From positions 1 to 9,959 of the forward strand of contig JAISQX010000034.1 in NCBI GenBank assembly GCA_031273965.1: a stretch of DNA of 9,959 nt. Reading direction: 5' to 3'. How positions within the stretch are numbered: the first letter of the stretch is position 1; each line of letters starts with the position of its first letter. Source of the DNA: Clostridiales bacterium. Lineage in GTDB: Bacteria; Bacillota; Clostridia; Christensenellales; JAISNN01. The notes under the pieces are model-generated. The model worked only from the letters and a program-made list of their open reading frames with translations. It was not told the DNA's origin and did no database searches. Of the stretch, positions 1-6,102 are shown in pieces. A program made the translations under genes and the position numbers.

Positions 1-1212
1 TTTACCGTCGTACATCTCGTCAAAAGCCACCCCGTCCACCTCCACGTGCAAATCGATTCTGTCCAAAAGCGGCCCCGATAATTTATTCAGATATTTATGT
101 ATCGCCGACGCCGTACAAGAACATTTCTGCGTCTTCGACCCGAAGTTGCCGCACGGACAGGGGTTCATACTTGCCACAAGCATAATGTCCGACGGATACT
201 CCACGGTTCTTAACGCTCGCGCAACCGTGACGGTTTTGTCTTCCAACGGTTGACGGAGCGTCTCAAGGGTGTATCGCGCATACTCGGGCATCTCGTCCAA
301 AAACAGCACTCCGTTATGGGCGAGACTTATTTCTCCCGGTTTACTTTTCGCGCCGCCTCCGACAAGCGCGACCGTCGTCGCCGTATGATGCGGGGATCTA
401 AAGGGACGTATGATAACTATACCGTCGTCGGAATTTAATATACCCGCCACGCTGTGTATCTTAGTCACCTCTATCGCCTCCTCAAAGGTCATAGACGGCA
501 TAATCCCCGGAATACATTTCGCTATCATGGTCTTACCAGCTCCGGGCGGCCCTATCATCAATATGTTATGCCCGCCCGCAACGGCTATCTCAATGGCGCG
601 TTTTGCCTTTAATTGTCCCTTAACGTCGGCAAAATTGCAATTTGTCTTGGTTTCCATAAGCGCGCTTCGATATGAACAAAACTCCGTGGGTTTAAATTCT
701 TTGTCGCCGTTAAAAAATTCACAAACCTCCGTCAAGCTCTTCAAAGCGTATATCTCCAAACCCTCTATAAACGCCGCTTCATTGGCGTTCGCAAAAGGTA
801 TTATAAACTTCTTAAAGCCCGCCTGCAAAGCCGATATCAGCATAGGCATCACGCCGTTCACGTGTCTCAGCGCTCCGTCTAACGAAAGTTCGCCTATCAG
901 AATATAGTCCTTATAAATTAAACTTCCAAGCTGCTCGGAGGCCGCGAGTATTCCGACCGCAATAGGCAAATCAAAGCACGGCGAATCCTTTCTTATATCA
1001 GCGGGCGCTATGTTTACGGTTATTTTTTTCACCGGAAAATCATAGCCGCTATTCTTTATGGCGGAACGCACTCTTTCCTTTGACTCTTTAACCGATTGAC
1101 CGACAAGCCCGACGATATCGATAGCCGGAAGTCCGGCGTTTATGTCGGTTTCCAAAACCGCCTCGTATCCTATCAGCCCGTCAAGCCCGAAGCTTGTGAT
1201 TTTTGAAAGCAT
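1..1212 (-). CDS. comM: YifB/ComM family Mg-chelatase-like AAA+ ATPase (3' end outside window)
   Basis: The reading frame is open from an ATG at 1212 to the left edge: 404 residues are visible of the roughly 500 usual for the family, so about 100 C-terminal residues lie outside. The N-terminal part (about residues 1-190) has the S5/Lon-protease-like fold region typical of YifB. The AAA+ core follows: Walker A GPPGAGKT at 221-228, Walker B VLFLDE at 302-307, and the family hallmark MNPCPCG at 349-355. In naturally competent Gram-negatives ComM is a hexameric helicase that promotes branch migration during integration of transforming DNA. Firmicute homologues are widespread and less well characterised, so the role here is inferred. 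A GAAGG ribosome site lies 11 nt before the start. The gene follows a hairpin terminator of the upstream gene, and I see no convincing promoter of its own between the two. Confidence 0.95.
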   Translation of the reverse strand, partial: MLSKITSFGLDGLIGYEAVLETDINAGLPAIDIVGLVGQSVKESKERVRSAIKNSGYDFPVKKITVNIAPADIRKDSPCFDLPIAVGILAASEQLGSLIYKDYILIGELSLDGALRHVNGVMPMLISALQAGFKKFIIPFANANEAAFIEGLEIYALKSLTEVCEFFNGDKEFKPTEFCSYRSALMETKTNCNFADVKGQLKAKRAIEIAVAGGHNILMIGPPGAGKTMIAKCIPGIMPSMTFEEAIEVTKIHSVAGILNSDDGIVIIRPFRSPHHTATTVALVGGGAKSKPGEISLAHNGVLFLDEMPEYARYTLETLRQPLEDKTVTVARALRTVEYPSDIMLVASMNPCPCGNFGSKTQKCSCTASAIHKYLNKLSGPLLDRIDLHVEVDGVAFDEMYDGK

Positions 1213-1240
1213 ACCAAAAAATACCTTCTTTAGTTTAATA

Positions 1241-1277
1241 CTAAAATAAATTTAAATGAGCCTGTTGTCAGGCTCAT
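1241..1277 (-). terminator. Intrinsic terminator after the GT-C gene
   Basis: A perfect 9-bp stem (1256-1264 paired with 1269-1277) closes a 4-nt loop. On the minus strand it is followed by a T-rich stretch (1241-1253). It lies 20 bp past the stop codon of the GT-C gene, so it most likely ends that transcript before comM. Confidence 0.75.
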
Positions 1278-1297
1278 ATTATGTTTTATCGGCTTTT

Positions 1298-3481
1298 TTA
1301 TCTTTTTGACGGAAGCCATCCTTTTATCTTTTCCATAATCAGACCGTCGCCGCTGTTATCGCCAAACGGCAATATGCTCTTTAGGTTGCCTTTATATGTT
1401 ATGTCGTAAACCACATACGCGAAATAGACGGTTAAAAGTACGTTTACAACCGACAATATTATGACCCACGCCGGTCCCAACAGCGAATAGTATCCCGTCA
1501 ACGTTCCGGTTTTTGCCGATAACAACGACTCGCCTATCACGCCGTCGGAGCCCAAAACAAGAACCATGTTTAAAAGCGTCATAAACGAGAACGCCGAGAA
1601 GATAAAGAAGACTCTCTTTTCGTTCGCGACAATGACATACGTCAAAAGCAGAATGAGCGCGAATATCATGGAGAACGGCTGCATACCCAAAGTAAACATA
1701 AATATCGCCGTAATCGTAAACGCCGAAAGCAGTATCAAATCCGCTCTGTTTTTCTTTTTGAAGAAAAGGGCTATCACGCCGACAAACAGAGCTATGGCGA
1801 TGACAATATCAAGCCCCGCTTGTAAACTTGTGTATAATTGATTGTTGCCGCCTACCATTGCGTAAAAGTTAAAAGCGTCGAGAGTCGTTCTGTCTATAAT
1901 CGGAGGTATTATTCCGCTAAGAGTAACTTTTGACAGCGTCGTATAGTGCACAAAGATAGAAAACGGATTGTCCGAAAAATCTGTAAACGGAAAAGATATA
2001 ATCCAAAATCCGATAGCGCACGCCACGGCGGTTATGGCAAGCTTGGCTCTGGACTCGGTGTCTCTGTAAAAAATATACCCGAGATACACCGTAATAAGCG
2101 GAAGCACATAGAGCGCTTTTACGTTGAAAATAAGCGCGAGAGTCGTATATACCGCCACAAGAATATATTTCTTATCCAAAAGCGCAAAGAACGCCAGCAC
2201 CAAGAACAGACCGAGTATCGAGTCCGCCGTACCCCAACCCGCGGAAGCCGTAAATACAGCCGGCAACAGCGCGTATATCAAGCCAAAAAGAAACGCCGTC
2301 TTTTCACCCTTAAAACGCTTTGCGAATATAAAGATATAACCCGCCGCTAAAAGATCCGCGGCGATTCCCGGTATTTTTGATAGAAAATCAATAGCGGGAG
2401 AGCCAAATTCGATATTTAGAAAAGGTATGTTGGATATCGCGCCGAAGATGGAATACAGATAGAGCATCCCCGGCGTTTGCGACCTTCCGACAGCCGTCCC
2501 AAAAAAGTTCTTCCATTCGCCGAGATCCGTGATTTGCGGGAACAACGAAGAGAAATAATCGGGTCCGGTTGTTTCCGCATATCCTCCTATAAACTGCTGA
2601 ACAAGCATTCGCACGATAAACGCCGCGCCGAGTATTATTATAAGGAGATGCGTCGCGGAAAGCTTTTTGAAGTTTAAATCCGCGCCGAGGTCTTTATCTT
2701 TTAAGCCCTTTCTTACAAAGCGGTATAAAAGCACGCACGCCGCGACGGAGATTACGCAGAATATAACCGTTATGAATATCGCGAAGCCGTTATATAAAGG
2801 ATTATTTTTTCCCTTAGACAAAGTTTTAATACTTGAAGCCGTTGCGCCGAGATCGCCGAGAGTAGACTCCTTTACTCTTATGAGCGACGCGTTGTCAAAC
2901 CACACCTCGGCTTTGCTTGTCGCCTTCACGGTATTGCCTTGGGTTCCCAATCTGAGAGCAATGGTCAATTCGGAATAACCCTTAGTGTAAAAATAAATAT
3001 CGACGTCCACCCATTTGCCGTTAGTAGTCAATTGTTTTTGATAGATAAACGAATCGTCCTCCAAAAAGCCTATAAACGCCCCTACGTTCGTACCGACCCC
3101 GCTTTGAATAGTGCTCGTACCCGTGCTGTCATCGCCTTCGTACGCCGCGGTATGAATTTGAACGTGCAAATGATAATAAGAATTTTTCTTTATCGCCACT
3201 TTTTGATAAAAATACGAATACTCCGCCTTGTCGTGAACCATACTTATAACATATCCGTGATTATCGACTAATTTTGCGCCTATCTTTCCCGTGTAGCCGG
3301 AATCGTCGCTTCTGCCGATTGTCCAGTCGCTAATATTCCGTCCGCCTCCTTCAGTATCGCTGCCTAACTCAAATTGTCCGTTCTTAATGATATTTTCGCC
3401 GTACGCGGGCGCCTTTGTGCATGACGAAAGCACGGTCAAAGCCGTAATCAGCAAAACACAGACCAACAAAAACTTTTTCAT
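1298..3481 (-). CDS. Gpi18-like GT-C mannosyltransferase with lipoprotein signal and CBM-like ectodomain
   Basis: A protein of 727 residues. Residues 1-21 form a lipoprotein signal with lipobox LSSC (lipidated Cys21). Residues about 30-205 form a beta-rich domain that starts NIIKNGQFELG and ends WFDNASLIRV, a pattern of galactose-binding/CBM4-9-like folds. A first membrane helix at about 232-254 is followed by a basic stretch (RFVRKGLKDK). A multi-pass GT-C core then covers about 277-695. Family marks include GPDYF (306-310, Asp308 a possible catalytic acid in the first outer loop), TPGMLYLY (336-343), KIPGIAADLL (369-378), WGTADS (416-421) and FNFYAMVGGNN (537-547), all resembling COG5542 (Gpi18-related mannosyltransferases). 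Expected role: sugar transfer from a polyprenyl-phosphate donor to an extracellular acceptor; donor and acceptor are unknown. I chose the ATG at 3481 because a GGAG site (3490-3493) lies 8 nt upstream and a signal peptide begins there. An in-frame TTG at 3562 would add 27 residues, but has no comparable support. Confidence 0.85.
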   Translation of the reverse strand: MKKFLLVCVLLITALTVLSSCTKAPAYGENIIKNGQFELGSDTEGGGRNISDWTIGRSDDSGYTGKIGAKLVDNHGYVISMVHDKAEYSYFYQKVAIKKNSYYHLHVQIHTAAYEGDDSTGTSTIQSGVGTNVGAFIGFLEDDSFIYQKQLTTNGKWVDVDIYFYTKGYSELTIALRLGTQGNTVKATSKAEVWFDNASLIRVKESTLGDLGATASSIKTLSKGKNNPLYNGFAIFITVIFCVISVAACVLLYRFVRKGLKDKDLGADLNFKKLSATHLLIIILGAAFIVRMLVQQFIGGYAETTGPDYFSSLFPQITDLGEWKNFFGTAVGRSQTPGMLYLYSIFGAISNIPFLNIEFGSPAIDFLSKIPGIAADLLAAGYIFIFAKRFKGEKTAFLFGLIYALLPAVFTASAGWGTADSILGLFLVLAFFALLDKKYILVAVYTTLALIFNVKALYVLPLITVYLGYIFYRDTESRAKLAITAVACAIGFWIISFPFTDFSDNPFSIFVHYTTLSKVTLSGIIPPIIDRTTLDAFNFYAMVGGNNQLYTSLQAGLDIVIAIALFVGVIALFFKKKNRADLILLSAFTITAIFMFTLGMQPFSMIFALILLLTYVIVANEKRVFFIFSAFSFMTLLNMVLVLGSDGVIGESLLSAKTGTLTGYYSLLGPAWVIILSVVNVLLTVYFAYVVYDITYKGNLKSILPFGDNSGDGLIMEKIKGWLPSKR

Positions 3482-3531
3482 AACTAAAACTCCGAATAGA
3501 AATAATTGGCTTCTTAATAAGCTTAAAATTT

Positions 3532-3555
3532 GCGTTTCTCCCCGTAAGGGAACGC
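3532..3555 (-). other. Leader hairpin upstream of the GT-C gene
   Basis: In the predicted 5' leader the minus strand can fold as GCGTT-CCC-TTAC-GGG-gaga-AACGC, two stacked stems (5 and 3 bp) with a 4-nt one-sided bulge. It is not followed by a T run, so it is not an obvious attenuator. It may be a leader stabiliser or have no function. Confidence 0.3.
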
Positions 3556-3591
3556 GCCCCAAATTAAGGGCAAGCGAAACACACTTTATAA

Positions 3592-3620
3592 AGTATAGAG
3601 TATTAGCGAAACTTTTTCAA
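3592..3620 (-). promoter_or_regulatory. Sigma-A type promoter of the GT-C gene
   Basis: On the minus strand TTGAAA (3620-3615) and TATACT (3597-3592) are separated by exactly 17 nt. Each matches the -35 or -10 consensus at five of six positions. Transcription would begin near 3585, leaving a leader of about 100 nt before the ATG at 3481. Confidence 0.65.
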
Positions 3621-3679
3621 GCGTTTTGACAACATTTTTTAAAAAAATTTTTTATTTCAGTTTTTTATTACCTAAAAAC

Positions 3680-4333
3680 TCACGGAAGCAGATTGAAAAT
3701 CCTTTCGCCATCGTTTGAACCGTTCAAATATACGTCGGGAACGCGTCCTATAATCAAACTTTCGGCTATGAGTAAATCGCATTTTGCTTGCGTTTCGACT
3801 CTCTCCATAGGCAAACTTACGCTCATAAATACGTTTACCGTCAAATATATCCTATGCACCGTTTGGTTTATTCCCGCTTCAAAAAACGACGACTTATATT
3901 CGCATCCCACCCCGCCGCTAAAATCCACCTTTATTTTTAGCTCGGAACCGTATGACGAAAGCGCCGAAATTCCCGTGAATATTAGCGCATGCAGGCTTAT
4001 CGACGGCTCGTTGAGTTTGCTTAAGCGTTCCTCCGCCTTATCGGTTACGTCGCGCGCGATACGGTTTATTTTTACGGCGTCGGTCAAGATAAGCGAAATA
4101 TCGCCGTTCTTATCATATATGATTTTTATCAAATCGCCATAATCGACCGTCTCGTTTACGCCGTAAGCCGCGTCGTTTATAACCGCCGCCGCAATAGCTT
4201 TTGCGCCGCTTTGAACCGCCGCACGCACCGTCGGCGCGGCGATCCGCGAATAGTATCCCGCCGCCGCCGCGGCAATCAAAAACGCGGCCGCGAATATTTT
4301 TAATTTTTTTGTCTTTTTATGCCTGTTCTTCAT
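3680..4333 (-). CDS. yunB: Sporulation protein YunB
   Basis: A protein of 217 residues, slightly shorter than Bacillus YunB (about 250). A basic N-terminus is followed by one Ala-rich membrane helix (about 12-27), so the bulk should lie outside the cytoplasmic membrane, or in the intermembrane space of the forespore. Family features in order: a PTVRAAVQSGAKAIAAAVIND segment (34-54), DLIKIIYDKNGDISLI (67-82), FEAGINQTVHRIYL (151-164), and the C-terminal signature AESLIIGRVPDVYLN (190-204). YunB is a sporulation protein needed for normal spore formation; in Bacillus it belongs to the mother-cell sigma-E regulon, and its biochemical role is unknown. The ATG at 4333 has no clear Shine-Dalgarno sequence. 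The gene is divergent, across 40 bp, from a putative BofA-like gene, which supports a sporulation locus. No strong terminator follows; the region after the stop (3632-3666) is only AT-rich. Confidence 0.88.
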   Translation of the reverse strand: MKNRHKKTKKLKIFAAAFLIAAAAAGYYSRIAAPTVRAAVQSGAKAIAAAVINDAAYGVNETVDYGDLIKIIYDKNGDISLILTDAVKINRIARDVTDKAEERLSKLNEPSISLHALIFTGISALSSYGSELKIKVDFSGGVGCEYKSSFFEAGINQTVHRIYLTVNVFMSVSLPMERVETQAKCDLLIAESLIIGRVPDVYLNGSNDGERIFNLLP

Positions 4334-4373
4334 AGTAATATCTATTCGCGATTGAAGCCTAATATAATATAAA
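4334..4373. promoter_or_regulatory. Short divergent intergenic region between yunB and the bofA-like gene
   Basis: Only 40 bp separate the two start codons. It is AT-rich and holds TATAAT on the plus strand at 4363-4368, but without a -35 partner and too close to the plus-strand ATG for an ordinary leader. Neither gene shows a good Shine-Dalgarno sequence. The promoters may extend into the opposite genes and could use a sporulation sigma factor; I could not make a convincing sigma-E match by eye. Confidence 0.3.
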
Positions 4374-4625
4374 ATGATAATTTACCTGGAAAATATCGCG
4401 GCGTTTTCCGCCGGAATATTTATTTGCACCGCATTGGTTTGGCTGACAAAGGAGAAGCCGGGATTTGTCTTTTTCTCATTGGCAAACAGCCTGAGCGGCG
4501 GCATAATCTACCTGATCCTGGTTTCTTTAAGCGTTTTGAACGCTTCGGTTTCATTATCTTTTTTTACGGGTATCTTCGGTATATTTTTTTTGGCGCTATT
4601 TTATCTAACGCCATTTTTTTCGTAA
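4374..4625 (+). CDS. Putative BofA-like small membrane protein
   Basis: An 83-residue, very hydrophobic protein. An N-terminal membrane helix (about 8-24) ends in KEKPG (26-30), followed by FFSLANSLSGGIIYLILVSL (33-52) and a third hydrophobic stretch ending GIFGIFFLALFYL (66-78). Length, the KP after the first helix, the NSLSG element and the closing G-hydrophobic-G segment parallel BofA, which with SpoIVFA holds the SpoIVFB protease inactive and so delays pro-sigma-K processing. The typical BofA GIPG is GIFF here, so the assignment is tentative. In favour of a real gene: adjacency to yunB, a stop codon 9 nt upstream that makes this ATG the first one, and a candidate terminator downstream. 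Against: no clear ribosome site. It could instead be an unrelated small membrane protein. Confidence 0.5.
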   Translation: MIIYLENIAAFSAGIFICTALVWLTKEKPGFVFFSLANSLSGGIIYLILVSLSVLNASVSLSFFTGIFGIFFLALFYLTPFFS

Positions 4626-4671
4626 TACCCCGCCGTTCGCCGTCGGGGAAAATAGGAATTAAGGCGTGTCC

Positions 4672-4705
4672 CCGTCAATCGGAAGATACGATTACGGCGG
4701 TTTTT
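4672..4705 (+). terminator. Candidate terminator of the bofA-like gene
   Basis: CCGT-(c)-AATCG (4672-4681) pairs with CGATT-ACGG (4689-4697), a 9-bp stem with one bulged base and a 7-nt loop. CGG and then five T (4701-4705) follow. The U tract is short and offset by 3 nt, so this is moderate evidence. Confidence 0.4.
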
Positions 4706-4777
4706 CGCGTCAAGGTGCTTTGACGGCGCCGCGAAAGCATTACTCGTAAAAAGCGCGTGACGCATATAAAAAGACGC

Positions 4778-4812
4778 AAAAAAGCGCGCCGACCCGATTT
4801 AGGTAAACGCGC
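4778..4812 (-). terminator. Terminator after the 125-residue gene
   Basis: On the minus strand GCGCG (4812-4808) pairs with CGCGC (4788-4784), with an inner ACC/GGT pairing, and is followed directly by six T (4783-4778). It begins 8 bp past the stop codon of the upstream gene. Confidence 0.6.
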
Positions 4813-4820
4813 CCCGATAT

Positions 4821-5198
4821 TTATCGTTTAATTTCGGGCGGCTCGCTTTCCTCCCTAAGGATTTTATTTTTTATGCTTATATATAACCCCGACAACTTGA
4901 ATACATAGTATTGCTTATCCTCAAAACTCAATTCGGAGAAATATTTCTCGTCCATAAGTCTGCCTATGGGATTTATTATTACCCCGTCCGCGCTTTCGCT
5001 CAATATTTTCTTTACCTTACCGTAATAAAATTCCTCTTCCTTTGTAAGCGCTTGCCTATCGCGATAACGGCGAACCGCGCAGCCGTCGGTTTCGTCAAGT
5101 CTGCGCTTTTCTTTTATTTCGTTCCAATACCCCAGTTTCAGCCTTTTTTTGGCCTCGACGGCAAGAGATTGAATTGTGTTTCTTGTAGGTGTTCCCAT
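4821..5198 (-). CDS. Conserved-looking 125-residue protein of unknown function
   Basis: I do not recognise this family. It is a soluble, strongly charged protein without membrane segment or signal peptide. Residues about 5-62 are rich in Lys/Arg/Glu and likely helical (RRYRDRQALTKEEEFYYGKV at 43-62). A middle part reads ADGVIINPIGRLMDEKYF (70-87), and a C-terminal segment (about 88-115) combines acidic and aromatic residues, including FEDKQYYVFKLSGLYISI. The tail is charged (EESEPPEIKR). The ATG at 5198 is set by a consensus GGAGG (5211-5207) with 8-nt spacing. A near-consensus promoter upstream and a terminator downstream make it a self-contained, probably well-expressed monocistronic gene. 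The neighbouring yunB/bofA-like pair would allow a sporulation role, but nothing in the sequence shows one. Confidence 0.8.
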   Translation of the reverse strand: MGTPTRNTIQSLAVEAKKRLKLGYWNEIKEKRRLDETDGCAVRRYRDRQALTKEEEFYYGKVKKILSESADGVIINPIGRLMDEKYFSELSFEDKQYYVFKLSGLYISIKNKILREESEPPEIKR

Positions 5199-5229
5199 TT
5201 ATGTGTCCTCCGAAGTTGTTTATGCTTTA

Positions 5230-5259
5230 ATTATATTATAAAAAGACCTTTTGTTTCAA
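5230..5259 (-). promoter_or_regulatory. Sigma-A promoter of the 125-residue gene
   Basis: On the minus strand TTGAAA (5259-5254) and TATAAT (5235-5230) are 18 nt apart. A second TATAAT overlaps at 5240-5235 but is only 13 nt from the -35. The leader to the ATG at 5198 would be about 25 nt and includes the GGAGG site. Confidence 0.7.
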
Positions 5260-5357
5260 GGCTGTTTTTTAGTGAATATCTGAGTTTATAAAGTTTTAAA
5301 ACCGTTTATATAGCTTTACATACATTGCTTACTAATTTTGTACAATATTCGGAATTT

Positions 5358-5399
5358 AAACGACAAAATAATTGTTTTTTTGTCGTTTTTTGTTTTTTT
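5358..5399 (+). terminator. Orphan terminator-like hairpin on the plus strand
   Basis: AAACGACAAAA (5358-5368) pairs with TTTTGTCGTTT (5378-5388), an 11-bp perfect stem with a 9-nt loop. T-rich sequence continues to 5399 (nearly all T). It works only for plus-strand transcription, yet no plus-strand gene ends nearby. The 5199-5617 stretch around it holds no convincing gene, only two promoters, this hairpin and a short direct repeat. Confidence 0.55.
5364..5375 (+). repeat. 12-bp direct repeat, copy 1
   Basis: CAAAATAATTGT occurs here inside the orphan hairpin and again at 5497-5508; both copies are preceded by CGAC or CGACG. In an AT-rich intergenic region a chance match is possible. The ACAA..TTGT ends in this copy give it partial dyad symmetry. 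Confidence 0.35.
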
Positions 5400-5496
5400 A
5401 TCATATTTTTAAGCGCGGCTTTAACGGAAATTAACCGAGTCTTTACCGATTAAAAAGACTTTATGGGCAACCTACGCTTTTTACGCGGCGGCGACG

Positions 5497-5508
5497 CAAA
5501 ATAATTGT
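5497..5508 (+). repeat. 12-bp direct repeat, copy 2
   Basis: Second copy of CAAAATAATTGT, about 30 bp upstream of the -35 element of the plus-strand operon. If it is a protein-binding site it would be well placed for an activator, but there is no direct support for that. Confidence 0.35.
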
Positions 5509-5537
5509 CATTCGGTAAAATATTTTCGCAAAAACTG

Positions 5538-5566
5538 TTTACTTTATTCTCTATTGGTTTTATAAT
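5538..5566 (+). promoter_or_regulatory. Promoter of the PH-domain/hydrolase operon
   Basis: TATAAT (5561-5566) has TTTACT (5538-5543, four of six consensus) 17 nt upstream. Transcription would start near 5573. The leader of about 45 nt holds a 6-bp hairpin (5586-5591 with 5600-5605) just before the GGA ribosome site. Confidence 0.6.
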
Positions 5567-5617
5567 ATATATAGGGTTCCTAAAGAACGCGCGTAACGCC
5601 GCGTTATCGGAAAAAAT

Positions 5618-6097
5618 GTGAAAATGAATAAGGCGACTGAAGGAAAAAAACGTATAAAGATTAAAAATCGCAAGCATATAAACATCCTCGTCATATCGGT
5701 CTTTTTAGTTTTATTTATTCTTGCGATTGTTGATTTGGCTTCGTCCAAAAAATCCACCTTAACCGATTCCGCGGTATCCGCATCGATTACGGTTTTTCTC
5801 GGAGTCGTCATGTTGTTTTTGTGTTTTTATTCATTTTATACCTTTTCAAAAAAAGCCTTGCGCATAAGCTACGGATTTCTCTCGTTTAAGATTCCGTACG
5901 ACGACATGCGACTTTTGAGAAGAGATAAGGACTCAAGGGATTTGTATCTCGTCTATGTAAATAAAGACGTGCGTTGTATCCGCATTTTGACGAACGACGC
6001 GGGAGCCGATGAATTTATCACCGAAATACGAAAAAAAAACACGCAAGTAATATATGAGCTGTTTGATAAAGAAAAAGAATTTAACGACGAGGAGTAA
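5618..6097 (+). CDS. Two-TM protein with bacterial PH-like domain
   Basis: A 159-residue membrane protein. A basic, cytosolic-type N-terminus (KKRIKIKNRKH) is followed by two membrane helices at about 21-40 and 54-76. A soluble domain at about 80-142 then has alternating beta-strand character (ALRISYGFLSFKIPYDDMRL, LYLVYVNKDVRCIRIL) and a terminal helix, as in the bacterial PH-like (bPH/YcxB-type) domains attached to membrane hairpins. Substrate and role of such proteins are largely unknown. The start is GTG at 5618, six nt after GGA (5609-5611); an ATG two codons later (5624) is the alternative. It is the first gene of a two-gene operon, with 5 bp between it and the hydrolase gene, whose ribosome site overlaps this stop codon. 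Confidence 0.75.
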   Translation: MKMNKATEGKKRIKIKNRKHINILVISVFLVLFILAIVDLASSKKSTLTDSAVSASITVFLGVVMLFLCFYSFYTFSKKALRISYGFLSFKIPYDDMRLLRRDKDSRDLYLVYVNKDVRCIRILTNDAGADEFITEIRKKNTQVIYELFDKEKEFNDEE

Positions 6098-6102
6098 ATT
6101 TT

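Noticed and set aside
410..907. Long plus-strand frame of 165 codons
   Set aside because: It is wholly antisense to the ComM AAA+ core, whose Walker and MNPCPCG motifs show the minus frame to be the gene.
3482..3562. 27-residue N-terminal extension of the GT-C protein from a TTG start
   Set aside because: The internal ATG has a GGAG site at 8 nt and opens a canonical lipoprotein signal; the extension would bury that signal.
3626..3655. Plus-strand TTGACA near 3626 followed by AT-rich sequence
   Set aside because: There is no plus-strand gene downstream (yunB lies antisense) and no good -10; it falls in an AT-rich gap.
4709..4726. Inverted repeat CGTCAA...TTGACG between the bofA-like gene and the 125-residue gene
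   Set aside because: A good 6-bp stem but no T tract on either strand, so not a terminator; nothing else assigns it a role.
5315..5346. TTTACA and TACAAT as a plus-strand promoter for a small RNA ending at the orphan hairpin
   Set aside because: The spacing is 20 nt, too long for a sigma-A promoter, and the RNA would be very short.
5450..5811. Two minus-strand frames across the operon promoter and the start of the PH-domain gene
   Set aside because: They overlap the TATAAT promoter and the plus-strand gene, have no ribosome site, and read as low-complexity hydrophobic/aromatic sequence.
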